Part shown: positions 36,260 through 45,016 of the stretch, one piece after another
How the letters are laid out: each line of letters starts with the position of its first letter
Position numbering within the stretch: the first letter of the stretch is position 1
Source: DATBDN01 sp036269895
GTDB taxonomy: Bacteria > Actinomycetota > Thermoleophilia > Solirubrobacterales > Thermoleophilaceae
Assembly (NCBI GenBank): GCA_036269895.1
Contig: DATBDN010000219.1
Span: forward strand, 1 to 64,000
Reading direction: 5' to 3'
Length of the DNA stretch: 64,000 bases
Made by a program: the position numbers and the translations under genes
Notes under the pieces: generated by a model
The model's input: only the letters and a program-made list of their open reading frames with translations
What the model was told of the DNA's origin: nothing
Database searches by the model: none

Positions 36260-37003
36260 ATGGCCTCCGAGGTGACGGACGTCTCGGGCCTTCCCGCAGC
36301 CGCCGCGGCCGCTGGTCGCCCAGAAGGCGAATCGCTTGCCGAGCGTTACGCCGCGATCGCGCATGCCTATGAGCCGCGCCCGGTGGACCGTGTCCTACGG
36401 GCGGCGGACCTGCTGATCGCAGGCGCGGTGTTGCTCGTCACCTCCCCCCTCCTGCTGGTCTTCACGATCGCCATCCGGGTCACTTCCGGGCGCCCTGTCC
36501 TGTATCGCGGGGCGCGTGTCGGGCAAGCCGGGCGCATCTACCAGATGTACAAGTTCCGCACGCTGACGCCCGATGCCGAATCGCGCCTGAGCCCGTTCTA
36601 CGGCCCTGAGTTGTCCGTGAAGACGCGCGAGGAGGAGACGCGCCTCGGGCGGGTAATGCGCGTAACGCAGCTGGACGAGCTGCCGCAGCTGTTCAACGTG
36701 CTGAAGGGCGACATGAGCATCGTCGGCCCGCGGCCGATACGGCCGGTCTTCTTCGAGCGTCTCTGCGAGCAGATCCCCGCGTACTGGCAGCGCCTCGTGC
36801 TGCGCCCCGGACTGACCGGCTTCGCGCAGGTGCGCATGGGCCGGGAGGAGACATGGGCCGAGAAGCTGGCCCATGACCTCGAGTACATCGCCGACCGCTC
36901 GGTGTCCCTCTACCTGCGCATCTGCTTCCGCACGACGATGCGCGTGATCAAGCGGGTGTTCGTCGACAGCGTCGGACTCGTCGCCGGCCGTCGCTCCGCC
37001 TAG
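36260..37003 (+). CDS. Polyprenyl-phosphate glycosyl-1-phosphate transferase (bacterial sugar transferase)
   Basis: The 247-residue protein has one N-terminal membrane segment ('DLLIAGAVLLVTSPLLLVFT') and the catalytic domain of the WcaJ/PglC group: 'RIYQMYKFRTLTPDAE', 'TQLDELPQLFNVLKGDMSIV' followed by 'GPRPIRPVFFERL', and 'LRPGLTGFAQVRMGREETW'. It loads the first sugar phosphate onto the lipid carrier. It sits between the DUF354 gene and an asparagine synthase gene, a combination seen in exopolysaccharide loci. Confidence 0.93.
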   Translation: MASEVTDVSGLPAAAAAAGRPEGESLAERYAAIAHAYEPRPVDRVLRAADLLIAGAVLLVTSPLLLVFTIAIRVTSGRPVLYRGARVGQAGRIYQMYKFRTLTPDAESRLSPFYGPELSVKTREEETRLGRVMRVTQLDELPQLFNVLKGDMSIVGPRPIRPVFFERLCEQIPAYWQRLVLRPGLTGFAQVRMGREETWAEKLAHDLEYIADRSVSLYLRICFRTTMRVIKRVFVDSVGLVAGRRSA

Positions 37004-37005
37004 CG

Positions 37006-38859
37006 ATGTGCGGCATCTGTGGCCTGGTCGCCACCGACGGCGGCCCCGATCGCGACGCGCTCGAGGCGATGAACGCCACGCTGCGCCACCGCGGCCCGGA
37101 CAGCGCCGGAGCGGTCGTGAACGGGCCCGTCGGCCTGGCCGCGCGGCGCTTGTCGATCATCGATCTGGAGACCGGCGACCAGCCGATCGCCAACGAGGAC
37201 CGTTCCGTCCACGTGGTGCAGAACGGCGAGATCTACAACCACGCGCCGCTGCGCGCGGAACTCGAGGCGCAAGGCCACCGCATGCGCACCGACCACTCCG
37301 ACACCGAGGTGCTCGTGCACCTCTACGAGCAGCACGGACCGAGCTTCGCCGAGCGGCTGCGCGGGATGTTCGCGATCGCGATCTGGGATGCGCGCGAGCG
37401 CCGGCTCCTACTCGCACGCGACCGCTTCGGCATCAAGCCGCTGCACTGGGCGCGTCTCCCCGGCGGGCTCGCATTCGGGTCGGAGCTCAAGTGCCTGCTG
37501 CCGGCGCCCGGCTTCTCGCGCGAGATCGACCCCGAGGCGGTCGAGGCGTTCCTGGCGTTCAACTCGATCCCCGCGCCGCTGACGATCTACAAGAGCGCGC
37601 GCAAGCTGCCGCCCGGCCACTACCTCGTCTGGCAGGAGGGCTCGGACGACGTGACGATCGAGCGCTTTGCACGCGAGCTGCCGGCGACCGCGCCGCGGCC
37701 CGCGCAACCTGGCGACGTGCTCGCGGCGCTGCGCGACTCGGTGCGCGCGCACCTGGTCTCCGACGTGCCTGTGGGCGTGATGCTCTCCGGTGGGGTCGAT
37801 TCGGCGGCGCTGGCGGCGCTGGCGGCCAGCGAGAGCGGCGACCGCATCCGCACGTTCACGATCGGCTTCGAGGAACATGGCTTCGACGAGACGGCACGTG
37901 CGCGGCTGGTGGCGGAGCGCTACGGCACCGATCACCACGAACTGGTCGTCCGCCCCAATGCCGTCGAGCTGCTTCCGATGCTGGCGGAGGCATTCGACGA
38001 GCCGTTCGCCGACTCGTCGGCGCTGCCCACCTGGCTCGTCTCCGAGCTCGCCGCCTCGCACGTGAAGGTCGCGATGTCCGGCGAGGGCGGCGACGAGCTG
38101 TTCGGCGGCTACTACACCTACGTCGCGGACCTGCTGGCGCCGCGCGTCGGGCGCCTGGCGGCGCTGGCGCGGCCGCTGATCGAGCGTCTGCCCAGCCGGT
38201 CGAACCGCGCGGCGTCGCTCGACTACAAGGCGAAGCGCTTTGCGCGTGCAGCCACGTTGCCGCCGCTCGAGCGCCACCACGGCTGGAAGGAGATCTTCGA
38301 CGAGCAGACCCGCCGAGCGCTCGTCCCCCGCCTGGACGGGTCTCACTCCTCTCCGTTGGCGGCGTACCGCGAGCACTATGCGGCAACGGCCGGTGCGCCG
38401 GAGCTCGCTCGCCTGCAGGAGGTCGACCTGAACGTTTATCTGCCGAGCGACCTGCTCGTGAAGACCGACCGCGCGTCGATGGCGCACTCGCTGGAGGCGC
38501 GCGTGCCGTTTCTCGACACAGCCGTGTCCGACCTCGCGCTCGCGCTGCCCACTTCGCAGAAGGTGCGCGGCTTCGACAAGAAGCGCCTGCTGCGGAAGGC
38601 TGTCGAGCCGTTGCTGCCGCGCGAGGTGACCCACGGACGCAAGCAGGGCTTCTCGATCCCGGCGGCTGCCTGGCTGCGCGGCGAGCTGGAGCCGTTCGCG
38701 CGCGAGGTGCTGGCACCGGCGCGCGTACGCGAGCAGGGATGGTTCGATCCCGACGTGGTCACCGCAGTTCTCGACCGCCATGTCGCCGGCCGCGAAGATC
38801 TGAGCCGCCAGATCTGGGGCCTGATGGCCTTCTCCCTTTGGCACGAGCGCTACGCATGA
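37006..38859 (+). CDS. asnB: Asparagine synthase (glutamine-hydrolysing)
   Basis: The 617-residue class II amidotransferase starts 'MCGICGLVATDGG', so Cys2 is the glutaminase nucleophile. The glutaminase domain has 'LRHRGPDSAG' and 'VQNGEIYNH'; the synthetase domain has the PP-loop 'VMLSGGVDSAALAALAAS' and 'AMSGEGGDELFGGYYTY'. It makes asparagine or amidates another carboxylate; being in a polysaccharide locus, sugar or polymer amidation is an alternative. Starts 2 nt after the sugar transferase stop. Confidence 0.93.
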   Translation: MCGICGLVATDGGPDRDALEAMNATLRHRGPDSAGAVVNGPVGLAARRLSIIDLETGDQPIANEDRSVHVVQNGEIYNHAPLRAELEAQGHRMRTDHSDTEVLVHLYEQHGPSFAERLRGMFAIAIWDARERRLLLARDRFGIKPLHWARLPGGLAFGSELKCLLPAPGFSREIDPEAVEAFLAFNSIPAPLTIYKSARKLPPGHYLVWQEGSDDVTIERFARELPATAPRPAQPGDVLAALRDSVRAHLVSDVPVGVMLSGGVDSAALAALAASESGDRIRTFTIGFEEHGFDETARARLVAERYGTDHHELVVRPNAVELLPMLAEAFDEPFADSSALPTWLVSELAASHVKVAMSGEGGDELFGGYYTYVADLLAPRVGRLAALARPLIERLPSRSNRAASLDYKAKRFARAATLPPLERHHGWKEIFDEQTRRALVPRLDGSHSSPLAAYREHYAATAGAPELARLQEVDLNVYLPSDLLVKTDRASMAHSLEARVPFLDTAVSDLALALPTSQKVRGFDKKRLLRKAVEPLLPREVTHGRKQGFSIPAAAWLRGELEPFAREVLAPARVREQGWFDPDVVTAVLDRHVAGREDLSRQIWGLMAFSLWHERYA

Positions 38860-39755
38860 GCGCGCATCACCACCATCACCACCACCGCACCGGCGACGCC
38901 CGGCGCATGCGGATCGTGCTCGGCATCAACCTGCTGTTGCTCGCCGCCGGCGTCGTCGGCGGTGTGGTGTTCGACTCGCTGGCGCTGCTCGCCGACGCCG
39001 GCCACGTGCTCGCCGACGTCGGGGCGATTGGCCTGGCGCTGTTCGCAGCTTGGCTGGCCGCGCGGCCGCCGAGCCCGCAGCGCACGTTCGGCTTCCGCAG
39101 GACGGAGATCCTTGCGGCTCTGGCGAACGGCCTGCTCCTGGTCGTCGTGTCCGTTCTCGTCTTCGTAGAGGCAGTCGCGCGGCTGTCGAACCCGCCGCAG
39201 GTCCACGGCGCAGGCGTGCTGATAGTGGGCGCCCTCGGCCTTGCCGGCAACGCAGTGGCGGCATGGGTGCTGATGAAGGGAGACCGCTCGAACCTGAACC
39301 TCGAGGGCGTGTTGAGGCACAGCGCGGCCGACGCGCTCGGGTCGCTCGGGGTGATCGTGGCCGGCCTGGTCGTCATCACCACTGGCTGGGATCAGGCCGA
39401 CCCGCTTGTGTCGATCGCGATCGGCGTCCTGATCCTCTTGGGGTCATGGCGGCTGCTGCGTGAGCCGTTCAACGTGCTGATGGAGTCGGCCCCCGAAGGC
39501 ATCGACGTGCAGGAACTGGGCCAGGCGATGTGCGGAGTGCCGGGCGTCCGCGAGGTGCACGACCTGCACGTGTGGACGGTCACATCCGGCTTCCCGGCAC
39601 TCGCCGCGCACATCCGCAGCGACCCGAACGAGTCGCCGGAGGAGGTGCGCGAGCGGCTTGAAGCGGTGCTGCACGAGCGCTTCGGCCTGGATCACACAAC
39701 GCTGCAGGTCGTCCCCGAGCCGCTGCTGCAACTCGAGGATCGCCGCCGCCGCTGA
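38856..39755 (+). CDS. CDF-family cation efflux protein
   Basis: The ATG at 38856 overlaps the asnB stop (ATGA). The 299-residue transporter has six helices with the metal-site motifs 'DSLALLADAGHVLADVGAIG' (HxxxD) and 'EGVLRHSAADALGSLGVIV' (HxxxD), and a cytosolic ferredoxin-like C-terminal domain ('VREVHDLHVWTVTSGFPALA'). The HxxxD pairs favour Zn over Mn. The first ten residues include seven consecutive histidines, a probable metal-sensing or donating tail. Confidence 0.93.
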   Translation: MSAHHHHHHHRTGDARRMRIVLGINLLLLAAGVVGGVVFDSLALLADAGHVLADVGAIGLALFAAWLAARPPSPQRTFGFRRTEILAALANGLLLVVVSVLVFVEAVARLSNPPQVHGAGVLIVGALGLAGNAVAAWVLMKGDRSNLNLEGVLRHSAADALGSLGVIVAGLVVITTGWDQADPLVSIAIGVLILLGSWRLLREPFNVLMESAPEGIDVQELGQAMCGVPGVREVHDLHVWTVTSGFPALAAHIRSDPNESPEEVRERLEAVLHERFGLDHTTLQVVPEPLLQLEDRRRR

Positions 39756-39757
39756 GC

Positions 39758-40531
39758 TTACGGCGGAGGCGGGTCGATCAACTGCTGCGCAGGCGTGAAG
39801 AAGCGGCTTTGAGCCAGCCCAGTCGCGATCAGCGACGACAGGGCCGCAGCACCCATCAGCGTCCAGAGCAGGATCAACTGCAGCCGTACGGCGTTGAGAG
39901 GAGACGCCCCACCCAGCAGCGCGCCCACCATCGTGCCGGGGAAGAACACCACGCCGGTGGTCTTGGTCTGGTCGATGAGCGGGATGAGGCCGGAGCGCAG
40001 GCTGCGCGCCACCAGCGTCGTCGTCGCCTGGCGAGCGGTGGCGCCAAGCGCGAGCGTCGCCTCGATCAGGCCGGACTTGTCGCGGATCTCGTCGGCCAAG
40101 CGGTTCAGGGCGACCGAGGCCGAGGTCATCGCGTTGCCGATGACCATGCCCCCGACCGGAACCATGAACCGCGGCTTCGGCTCGAAGACGTTGAGGAGCA
40201 GCACGATGCCGAGCGTGACCGCCGCGGCAGTGGCGAGCGCGATGAGCAGCGGCACGAATGCGTGCGGCACCGCCTTCGCGCGGCCGCGGGCGGTCCACGC
40301 ACCGAACAGCACCATGAACGAGAGCAGCGCGACGACGAGCCAGAGACTGTCCGAGTCGAAGATCCCTTTGATCACGTAGCCGACGATGGTCAGCTGCACG
40401 AACGATCGGACCACCGCAATCGCGATGTCCTCCTCGAGGTCGGCCCTGCGCCAGAACGAGACGCCGATCGCCACGGCGATCAGCACCAGCGTTCCCGCGA
40501 CTTGGCCGAGCGAGATGTGCGTGCCGGTCAC
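39758..40531 (-). CDS. FetB-like ABC transporter permease (UPF0014)
   Basis: The 257-residue membrane protein has about seven helices and the family motifs 'AVVRSFVQLTIVGYVIKGIF', 'RFMVPVGGMVIGNAMTSASV', 'LALGATARQATTTLVARSLR' and 'PGTMVGALLGGASPLNAVRL'. E. coli FetAB exports iron or affects metal tolerance; function here is family inference. The GTG start overlaps the ATPase stop (GTGA). Confidence 0.88.
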   Translation of the reverse strand: MTGTHISLGQVAGTLVLIAVAIGVSFWRRADLEEDIAIAVVRSFVQLTIVGYVIKGIFDSDSLWLVVALLSFMVLFGAWTARGRAKAVPHAFVPLLIALATAAAVTLGIVLLLNVFEPKPRFMVPVGGMVIGNAMTSASVALNRLADEIRDKSGLIEATLALGATARQATTTLVARSLRSGLIPLIDQTKTTGVVFFPGTMVGALLGGASPLNAVRLQLILLWTLMGAAALSSLIATGLAQSRFFTPAQQLIDPPPP

Positions 40532-41154
40532 GCCGCCACAGCTCCCGCCTCGATCCGGACCGTGCGCGTCGTCAGCCGCTCGGCCTGCGCACGATCGTGC
40601 GTCACGAGCACGATCGAAACGCGCTCACGCAGCTCCGACAGCGTCCGCTCGATCTCGTCGCGTGCCGATTCGTCCAGAGCGGATGTCGGCTCGTCCAAGA
40701 GCAGGACCTCCGGCTCGAGCGCCAGCGCGCGCGCAAGCATCACGCGCTGCTGCTCGCCGACCGAGAGCTGCGCCGTCTGGCGCGGCGCGTACGACGCGTC
40801 GAGCCCGGCCCGCTCCAGCAGCGGCTCCACCTCGACCGTCCGCCCGATCAGCGACGGGCCGTAGCCGACGTTGTCCGCAACCGTGCCCGGCAGCGGCGCC
40901 GGCAGCTGCGGCACGAGCATCGCGCGCCGGCGCAGCTCGAGCACGTCCTCATCGCGCACGTCCTTTCCGTGCATGCGCACGAAGCCCTCGTCGGGATCGG
41001 CCAACCGGTTGAGCAGGCGCAGGATTGTCGACTTGCCCGACCCGGACGGCCCCAGCAACGCGGTGGCGCCGGGCTCGATCCTCATCGTCACGTCGTGCAG
41101 CACGCGCGTGCCTGCTCGCGCATACGAGACGCCCTCTAACTCGAAGAGGCTCAG
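40528..41154 (-). CDS. FetA-like ABC transporter ATPase, apparent CTG start
   Basis: The ATPase shows Walker A 'LLGPSGSGKSTILRLL', the signature 'QLSVGEQQRVMLARALALEP', Walker B 'VLLLDEPTSALDE' and the switch His in 'IVLVTHDRAQ'. The conserved N-terminus 'SLFELEGVSYARAG' begins right at a CTG (41154) that overlaps the glyA TGA stop as CTGA. The only standard in-frame start is an ATG at 41268, which would need 38 extra Arg-rich residues read across glyA in another frame. A 208-residue product from the CTG matches the family size. Confidence 0.8.
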   Translation of the reverse strand: MSLFELEGVSYARAGTRVLHDVTMRIEPGATALLGPSGSGKSTILRLLNRLADPDEGFVRMHGKDVRDEDVLELRRRAMLVPQLPAPLPGTVADNVGYGPSLIGRTVEVEPLLERAGLDASYAPRQTAQLSVGEQQRVMLARALALEPEVLLLDEPTSALDESARDEIERTLSELRERVSIVLVTHDRAQAERLTTRTVRIEAGAVAA

Positions 41155-42461
41155 ACCGCGGCGGTGGCGCGACCGGCATACGTGCCGGCCAGATTCGGGT
41201 AAAGCGGGTAGCGCTCGGCGAACCCACGGGCGCGCTCCGACAGATCCGACTTGCGCGCGTCGCTCCACTCCTGCGTAAGCGCCTCGCCGATGATCCTGCC
41301 GATCTCGCGGAAGTCGTCCACCTGCAATCCGCGCGTGGCCAGGGCCGGTGTGCCGATCCGAAGGCCGGACGAGACCGCCGGCGGCCGCGGGTCGTTCGGC
41401 ACGGCGTTGCGGTTGACGGTGATGCCGATGTCATGCAGGCGGTCCTCGGCCTGCTTGCCATCGAGTTCGGACTCGCGCAGGTCGACCAGAACCAGATGCA
41501 CGTCGGTGCCGCCGCTCAGCACGTTCACGCCGGCCGCCAGCAGCTCCTCGGCCAGCACCGCCGCGCCCGCACGCGTGCGCTGCTGGCGCTCACGGAACGG
41601 CTCGGTCTGCGCAATCTTCAGGGCCACGGCCTTACCCGCGATCACGTGCATCAGCGGGCCGCCCTGCTGCCCCGGGAAGACCGCCGAGTCGATCTTCTTC
41701 TGGTACTCCTCGCGGCACAGGATCATTCCGCCCCGCGCGCCGCCGAGCGTCTTGTGGACGGTCGTGGTCGTGACGTCCGCGTACGGGATCGGGTTCGGGT
41801 GCTCGTCGGCCGCCACGAGCCCGGCGAAGTGCGCCATGTCGACCAGCAGGAGTGCCCCGACTGCGTCGGCGACCTCGCGGAACGCCGCGAAGTCGAGCTG
41901 ACGCGGATAGGCCGACCAGCCCGCGATGATGATCTTCGGCCGGAACTCCTCGGCCACGCGGGCGACTTCGTCCATGTTGATCCGCGAGGTCTCGGGATCG
42001 ACGCCGTAGGCCACGACGTTGTAGAGCCGCCCCGACACGTTCAGCTTCATCCCGTGAGACAGGTGGCCGCCCTGGTCGAGCTTCATGCCCATGATCGTGT
42101 CGCCCGGCTGCAGGAAGGCGTGGTAGACGGCGGCGTTCGTCTGCGCACCCGCGTGCGGCTGCACGTTGGCGTGCTCCGCGCCGAACACCTCCTTCGCCCG
42201 GTCGATCGCAAGCTGCTCGACGACGTCGACGTACTCGCAGCCGCCGTAGTAGCGCTTGCCGGGATAGCCCTCGGCGTACTTGTTCGTCAGGACCGAGCCC
42301 TGGCAGTCGAGCACCGACTGCGGGACGAAGTTCTCGGACGCGATCATCTCGAGAGTCGTCTCCTGGCGGCGGAGCTCACTCTCGAGCAGATCGGCGATCT
42401 CGGGGTCTACGTCCGCCACGTGGCGGCTGAAGAAGTCGGCGGGCAGGTCGGCGGCGCTCAT
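41151..42461 (-). CDS. glyA: Serine hydroxymethyltransferase
   Basis: The ATG at 42461 gives 436 residues, the usual length. PLP-enzyme motifs are present: 'LEMIASENFVPQSVLDCQGS', 'NKYAEGYPGKRYYGGCEYVD', 'VQPHAGAQTNAAVYHAFLQP' and the Schiff-base Lys in 'DVTTTTVHKTLGGARGGM'. It interconverts serine and glycine and supplies one-carbon units. It follows tsaC by 37 nt and shares a CTGA overlap with the ABC ATPase. Confidence 0.97.
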   Translation of the reverse strand: MSAADLPADFFSRHVADVDPEIADLLESELRRQETTLEMIASENFVPQSVLDCQGSVLTNKYAEGYPGKRYYGGCEYVDVVEQLAIDRAKEVFGAEHANVQPHAGAQTNAAVYHAFLQPGDTIMGMKLDQGGHLSHGMKLNVSGRLYNVVAYGVDPETSRINMDEVARVAEEFRPKIIIAGWSAYPRQLDFAAFREVADAVGALLLVDMAHFAGLVAADEHPNPIPYADVTTTTVHKTLGGARGGMILCREEYQKKIDSAVFPGQQGGPLMHVIAGKAVALKIAQTEPFRERQQRTRAGAAVLAEELLAAGVNVLSGGTDVHLVLVDLRESELDGKQAEDRLHDIGITVNRNAVPNDPRPPAVSSGLRIGTPALATRGLQVDDFREIGRIIGEALTQEWSDARKSDLSERARGFAERYPLYPNLAGTYAGRATAAV

Positions 42462-42498
42462 GGCGGGCACGGTACCACCGGCCTCGGCTCCGACCGCC

Positions 42499-43107
42499 TC
42501 AGAGCTGGGCGCCTACGGCTTCGACCGAGAGCGCGCCTTCGCGCAGGACTTCGAAGGTGCCGCTCTGCTCGTAGGCAAACAGGTCGATCACCGTCGAGGG
42601 CGTCCCGGGCAGCACGCCCGCGTCGAGCTCGACGTCGACGCCGCGGCGAATGCGCGGATCGATCTCCTCGAGGCTGCGCGGATCGGCGTTGCCGGTGGGG
42701 TTGGCGCTCGACTGAAGGATCGGCAGCTTCACGTCCGCCAGCCTGGCCAGCTTGTCGTCGAGCTTCGGCACGCGCAGCCCCAGCCGGCTCGGCTCGGCTC
42801 CGCAAGCCAGCGGGAAGCGGGTTCCTGGGTTCGGAACCAGGACCGCGACTGGGCCGGGCAGAAGCCGCTCGATCGCGCCCCGCGTCTTCGGGCCGATCTC
42901 CGGCAGATCGGCGAGCGCGCGCTCGAGGTCGAAGAACAGGACCGCCGCCGGGCGGTCCGGCGAGCGGCCCTTGATCCAGTAGAGACGGTGGACGCCCTCG
43001 ACCGAGTCCGGATGCGTGCCAAGCCCATAGACCGTGTCAGTCGGGAAGACGGCGATCCCACCTCCCGCGATGACCTCCTCGAACTCCGCTACCTGAGCCT
43101 CGGTCAC
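42499..43107 (-). CDS. tsaC: L-threonylcarbamoyladenylate synthase (Sua5/YrdC family)
   Basis: The GTG start at 43107 overlaps the prmC stop (GTGA). The 202-residue product has the YrdC fold with 'GGGIAVFPTDTVYGLGTHPD', 'RLYWIKGRSPDRPAAVLFFD', 'LLPGPVAVLVPNPG' and 'LPILQSSANPTGNADPRSLE'. It makes the activated threonylcarbamoyl group for tRNA t6A37. The prfA-prmC-tsaC order is conserved across bacteria. Confidence 0.95.
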   Translation of the reverse strand: MTEAQVAEFEEVIAGGGIAVFPTDTVYGLGTHPDSVEGVHRLYWIKGRSPDRPAAVLFFDLERALADLPEIGPKTRGAIERLLPGPVAVLVPNPGTRFPLACGAEPSRLGLRVPKLDDKLARLADVKLPILQSSANPTGNADPRSLEEIDPRIRRGVDVELDAGVLPGTPSTVIDLFAYEQSGTFEVLREGALSVEAVGAQL

Positions 43108-43964
43108 GGAACGGACCCTAACGTGACGCGCTCCCTCCCCGCCAGGTCTCTCAATGTCTCCCCGCCGACCAGCAGCGAGCGCACCTCGGCCGCCTGGGCG
43201 GGTGCGTGCTCGAGCGCTAGCTGGGTCCCAGCCGGGGCGGTTCGGATGAGCTGGCGAACCGCATCGAGTCCGTCCACACCAGACACGAGCGCGGAGCGCG
43301 GCTCGTAGAGCCGGATCTCCGGCTGAAGCATGGCCCACTCGTCCTCGCGGACATAAGGCAGGTTCGCGACGACAAGGTCGGGCGAAAACCCACTCTCTCC
43401 ACCTGGACGGCAACTATTGCCGTCGAGGTGACGAGAGTGGCTCTCCGCGACGCGACCCGGCCAATCGGAGGCCACCGCGAACTCGACCCGCAGCCCCAGT
43501 CGAGAGCCGTTCGCGACCGCGACATCAATCGCAGCGGCCGATGCATCCGATGCCGTGACGCGCATATCCGGCCGCTCGGAAGCAATCGCAAGCGCAACGG
43601 CCCCTGACCCGGTGCCAAGGTCGTGCACGCAGGCCCCCTCGTCCATCTTGACCGCACACTCCACGAGCAGCTCGGTCTCGGGCCGTGGGATCAACACGCG
43701 CGGGTCGACCGCCAGCTCGATGTGCCGGAATGCCTGGCGACCCAGGATGTACGCCACCGGCTCGCGCATCACGCGGCGGCGGATGCGCTCGCCGATCACG
43801 CGCGCGGCGCTGCCCGGCACGGCCATCGCCGGATCGGCGATCACGGACGCGCGTGGCACACCCAGCGCGCCCGCGATCAGAAGCTCCGCATCGAGGCGCG
43901 GCGTCTGGCAGCCCGCGGCCGTGAGGGCGTCGACCGCGGCGCCCATCGCGTCGCGGACGTTCAG
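43104..43964 (-). CDS. prmC: Release factor glutamine methyltransferase, apparent CTG start
   Basis: The product methylates the GGQ glutamine of release factors. Motifs: 'PRLDAELLIAGALGVPRASV', 'RREVAYILG'-like 'MREPVAYILGRQAF', 'RVLIPRPETELLVE' and SAM site 'VHDLGTGSGAVALAIASERP'. The catalytic motif is 'VVANLPYV', with Leu where NPPY is usual. Reading from the CTG at 43964 (CTGA overlap with prfA) gives 'NVRDAMGAAVDAL', matching the family N-terminus; the ATG at 43946 would drop six residues. A 17-codon segment between the SAM fold and NLPY is encoded by a palindrome (43390-43440) and looks inserted. Confidence 0.88.
   Translation of the reverse strand: MNVRDAMGAAVDALTAAGCQTPRLDAELLIAGALGVPRASVIADPAMAVPGSAARVIGERIRRRVMREPVAYILGRQAFRHIELAVDPRVLIPRPETELLVECAVKMDEGACVHDLGTGSGAVALAIASERPDMRVTASDASAAAIDVAVANGSRLGLRVEFAVASDWPGRVAESHSRHLDGNSCRPGGESGFSPDLVVANLPYVREDEWAMLQPEIRLYEPRSALVSGVDGLDAVRQLIRTAPAGTQLALEHAPAQAAEVRSLLVGGETLRDLAGRERVTLGSVP
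43390..43440. repeat. 51-nt palindromic element inside prmC
   Basis: Two 24-nt arms (43390-43413 and 43417-43440) pair at 21 of 24 positions around the 3-nt centre CTA. The outer 8 bases CCACTCTC/GAGAGTGG and inner GACGGCAA/TTGCCGTC are perfect. The length is 17 codons, so the prmC frame is kept. Confidence 0.75.
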
Positions 43965-45016
43965 GTCGCGCCCGCGGACGCCGCTTCGAGTCGGCGCCGC
44001 CGCTCGTCGGCCTCCAGCGCGGAGGTGAACTCGTCGAGCTCGCCGGCGAGGATCGTGGGCAGGCCGTTCTTCGTGACCTTCACGCGGTGGTCGGTCACGC
44101 GGTCCTGGGGAAAGTTGTAGGTGCGGATCTTCTCGGCGCGCTCGCCGCTGCCCACCTGGGAGCGCCTCTCGGCGGCCAGCTCCGCCTCCTGCTCCTGGCG
44201 CGCCTTCTCCAGAAGCCGCGCACGGAGCACGCGCATCGCCTTCTCGCGGTTCTGCAGCTGCGATTTCTCGTCCTGCATCTCGACCTTGATCCCGGTCGGC
44301 TTGTGCAGGATGCGCACCGCCGAGTCGGTCGTGTTCACGGACTGCCCACCCGGGCCGGACGAGCGATAAACGTCGATCTCGAGATCGCTGGGGTCGACCT
44401 GCACATCGACCTCCTCGGCCTCCGGCAGCACCGCCACCGTCGCGGTGGAGGTGTGGATGCGCCCCTGCGACTCCGTCTCCGGCACGCGCTGCACGCGGTG
44501 GGTGCCGCCCTCGTACTTGAAGACCGAGTACGCCCCGTCGCCCTTGATAGCGAAGGTGAAGTCGCCGTCTCCTACCGCCAGCTCCTCGACCTTGAAGCCG
44601 CGGCGCTCGGCGTACCGCGAGAGCATGCGGAACAGGTCGCCCGCGAACAGCCCGGCCTCGTCGCCGCCCGTGCCCGGGCGGATCTCGACGATCACGTCGC
44701 GCTCGTCGGCCGGGTCGGTCTCGACCATCGCCAGGCGGATCTCCTCCTGGAGCTCGTCGAGGCGCTGCTCCGAGCGCTGCAACAGCTCGCGCAGCTCGGG
44801 ATCGTCACCGTCTTCCGACAGCAACTCGCGGGCACCGGCCGCGTCGTCCGCGGCATGCCGGTACTCGATGGCCAGATCGTGCGCCTTCTCGATCTTGCGG
44901 TACTCACGGCCGACTGCGGCATAGCGCTCGCGGTCGTTTATCACCGCTGGGTCGACCATCTGCCCCTGCAGCTCGTAGAAGCGGCGCTCTATCTGCGCAA
45001 CGAGGTCATCGATCAA
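43961..45016 (-). CDS. prfA: Peptide chain release factor 1
   Basis: The 351-residue class I release factor has the peptidyl-hydrolysis loop 'SSGPGGQSVNTTDSAVRILH' with GGQ, 'EIRPGTGGDEAGLFAGDLFR' and the N-terminal helical domain. The anticodon-like region should read PxT for RF1; here 'RVPETESQGRIHTSTATVAV' precedes the GGQ loop, where PET is the RF1 tripeptide. The TTG start at 45016 overlaps the upstream stop (TTGA). Confidence 0.96.
   Translation of the reverse strand: MIDDLVAQIERRFYELQGQMVDPAVINDRERYAAVGREYRKIEKAHDLAIEYRHAADDAAGARELLSEDGDDPELRELLQRSEQRLDELQEEIRLAMVETDPADERDVIVEIRPGTGGDEAGLFAGDLFRMLSRYAERRGFKVEELAVGDGDFTFAIKGDGAYSVFKYEGGTHRVQRVPETESQGRIHTSTATVAVLPEAEEVDVQVDPSDLEIDVYRSSGPGGQSVNTTDSAVRILHKPTGIKVEMQDEKSQLQNREKAMRVLRARLLEKARQEQEAELAAERRSQVGSGERAEKIRTYNFPQDRVTDHRVKVTKNGLPTILAGELDEFTSALEADERRRRLEAASAGAT

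Noticed and set aside
41155..41268. ATG at 41268 as the start of the FetA-like ATPase
   Set aside because: It would add 38 Arg-rich residues read in a second frame inside glyA; the conserved ATPase N-terminus begins at the CTG overlap.
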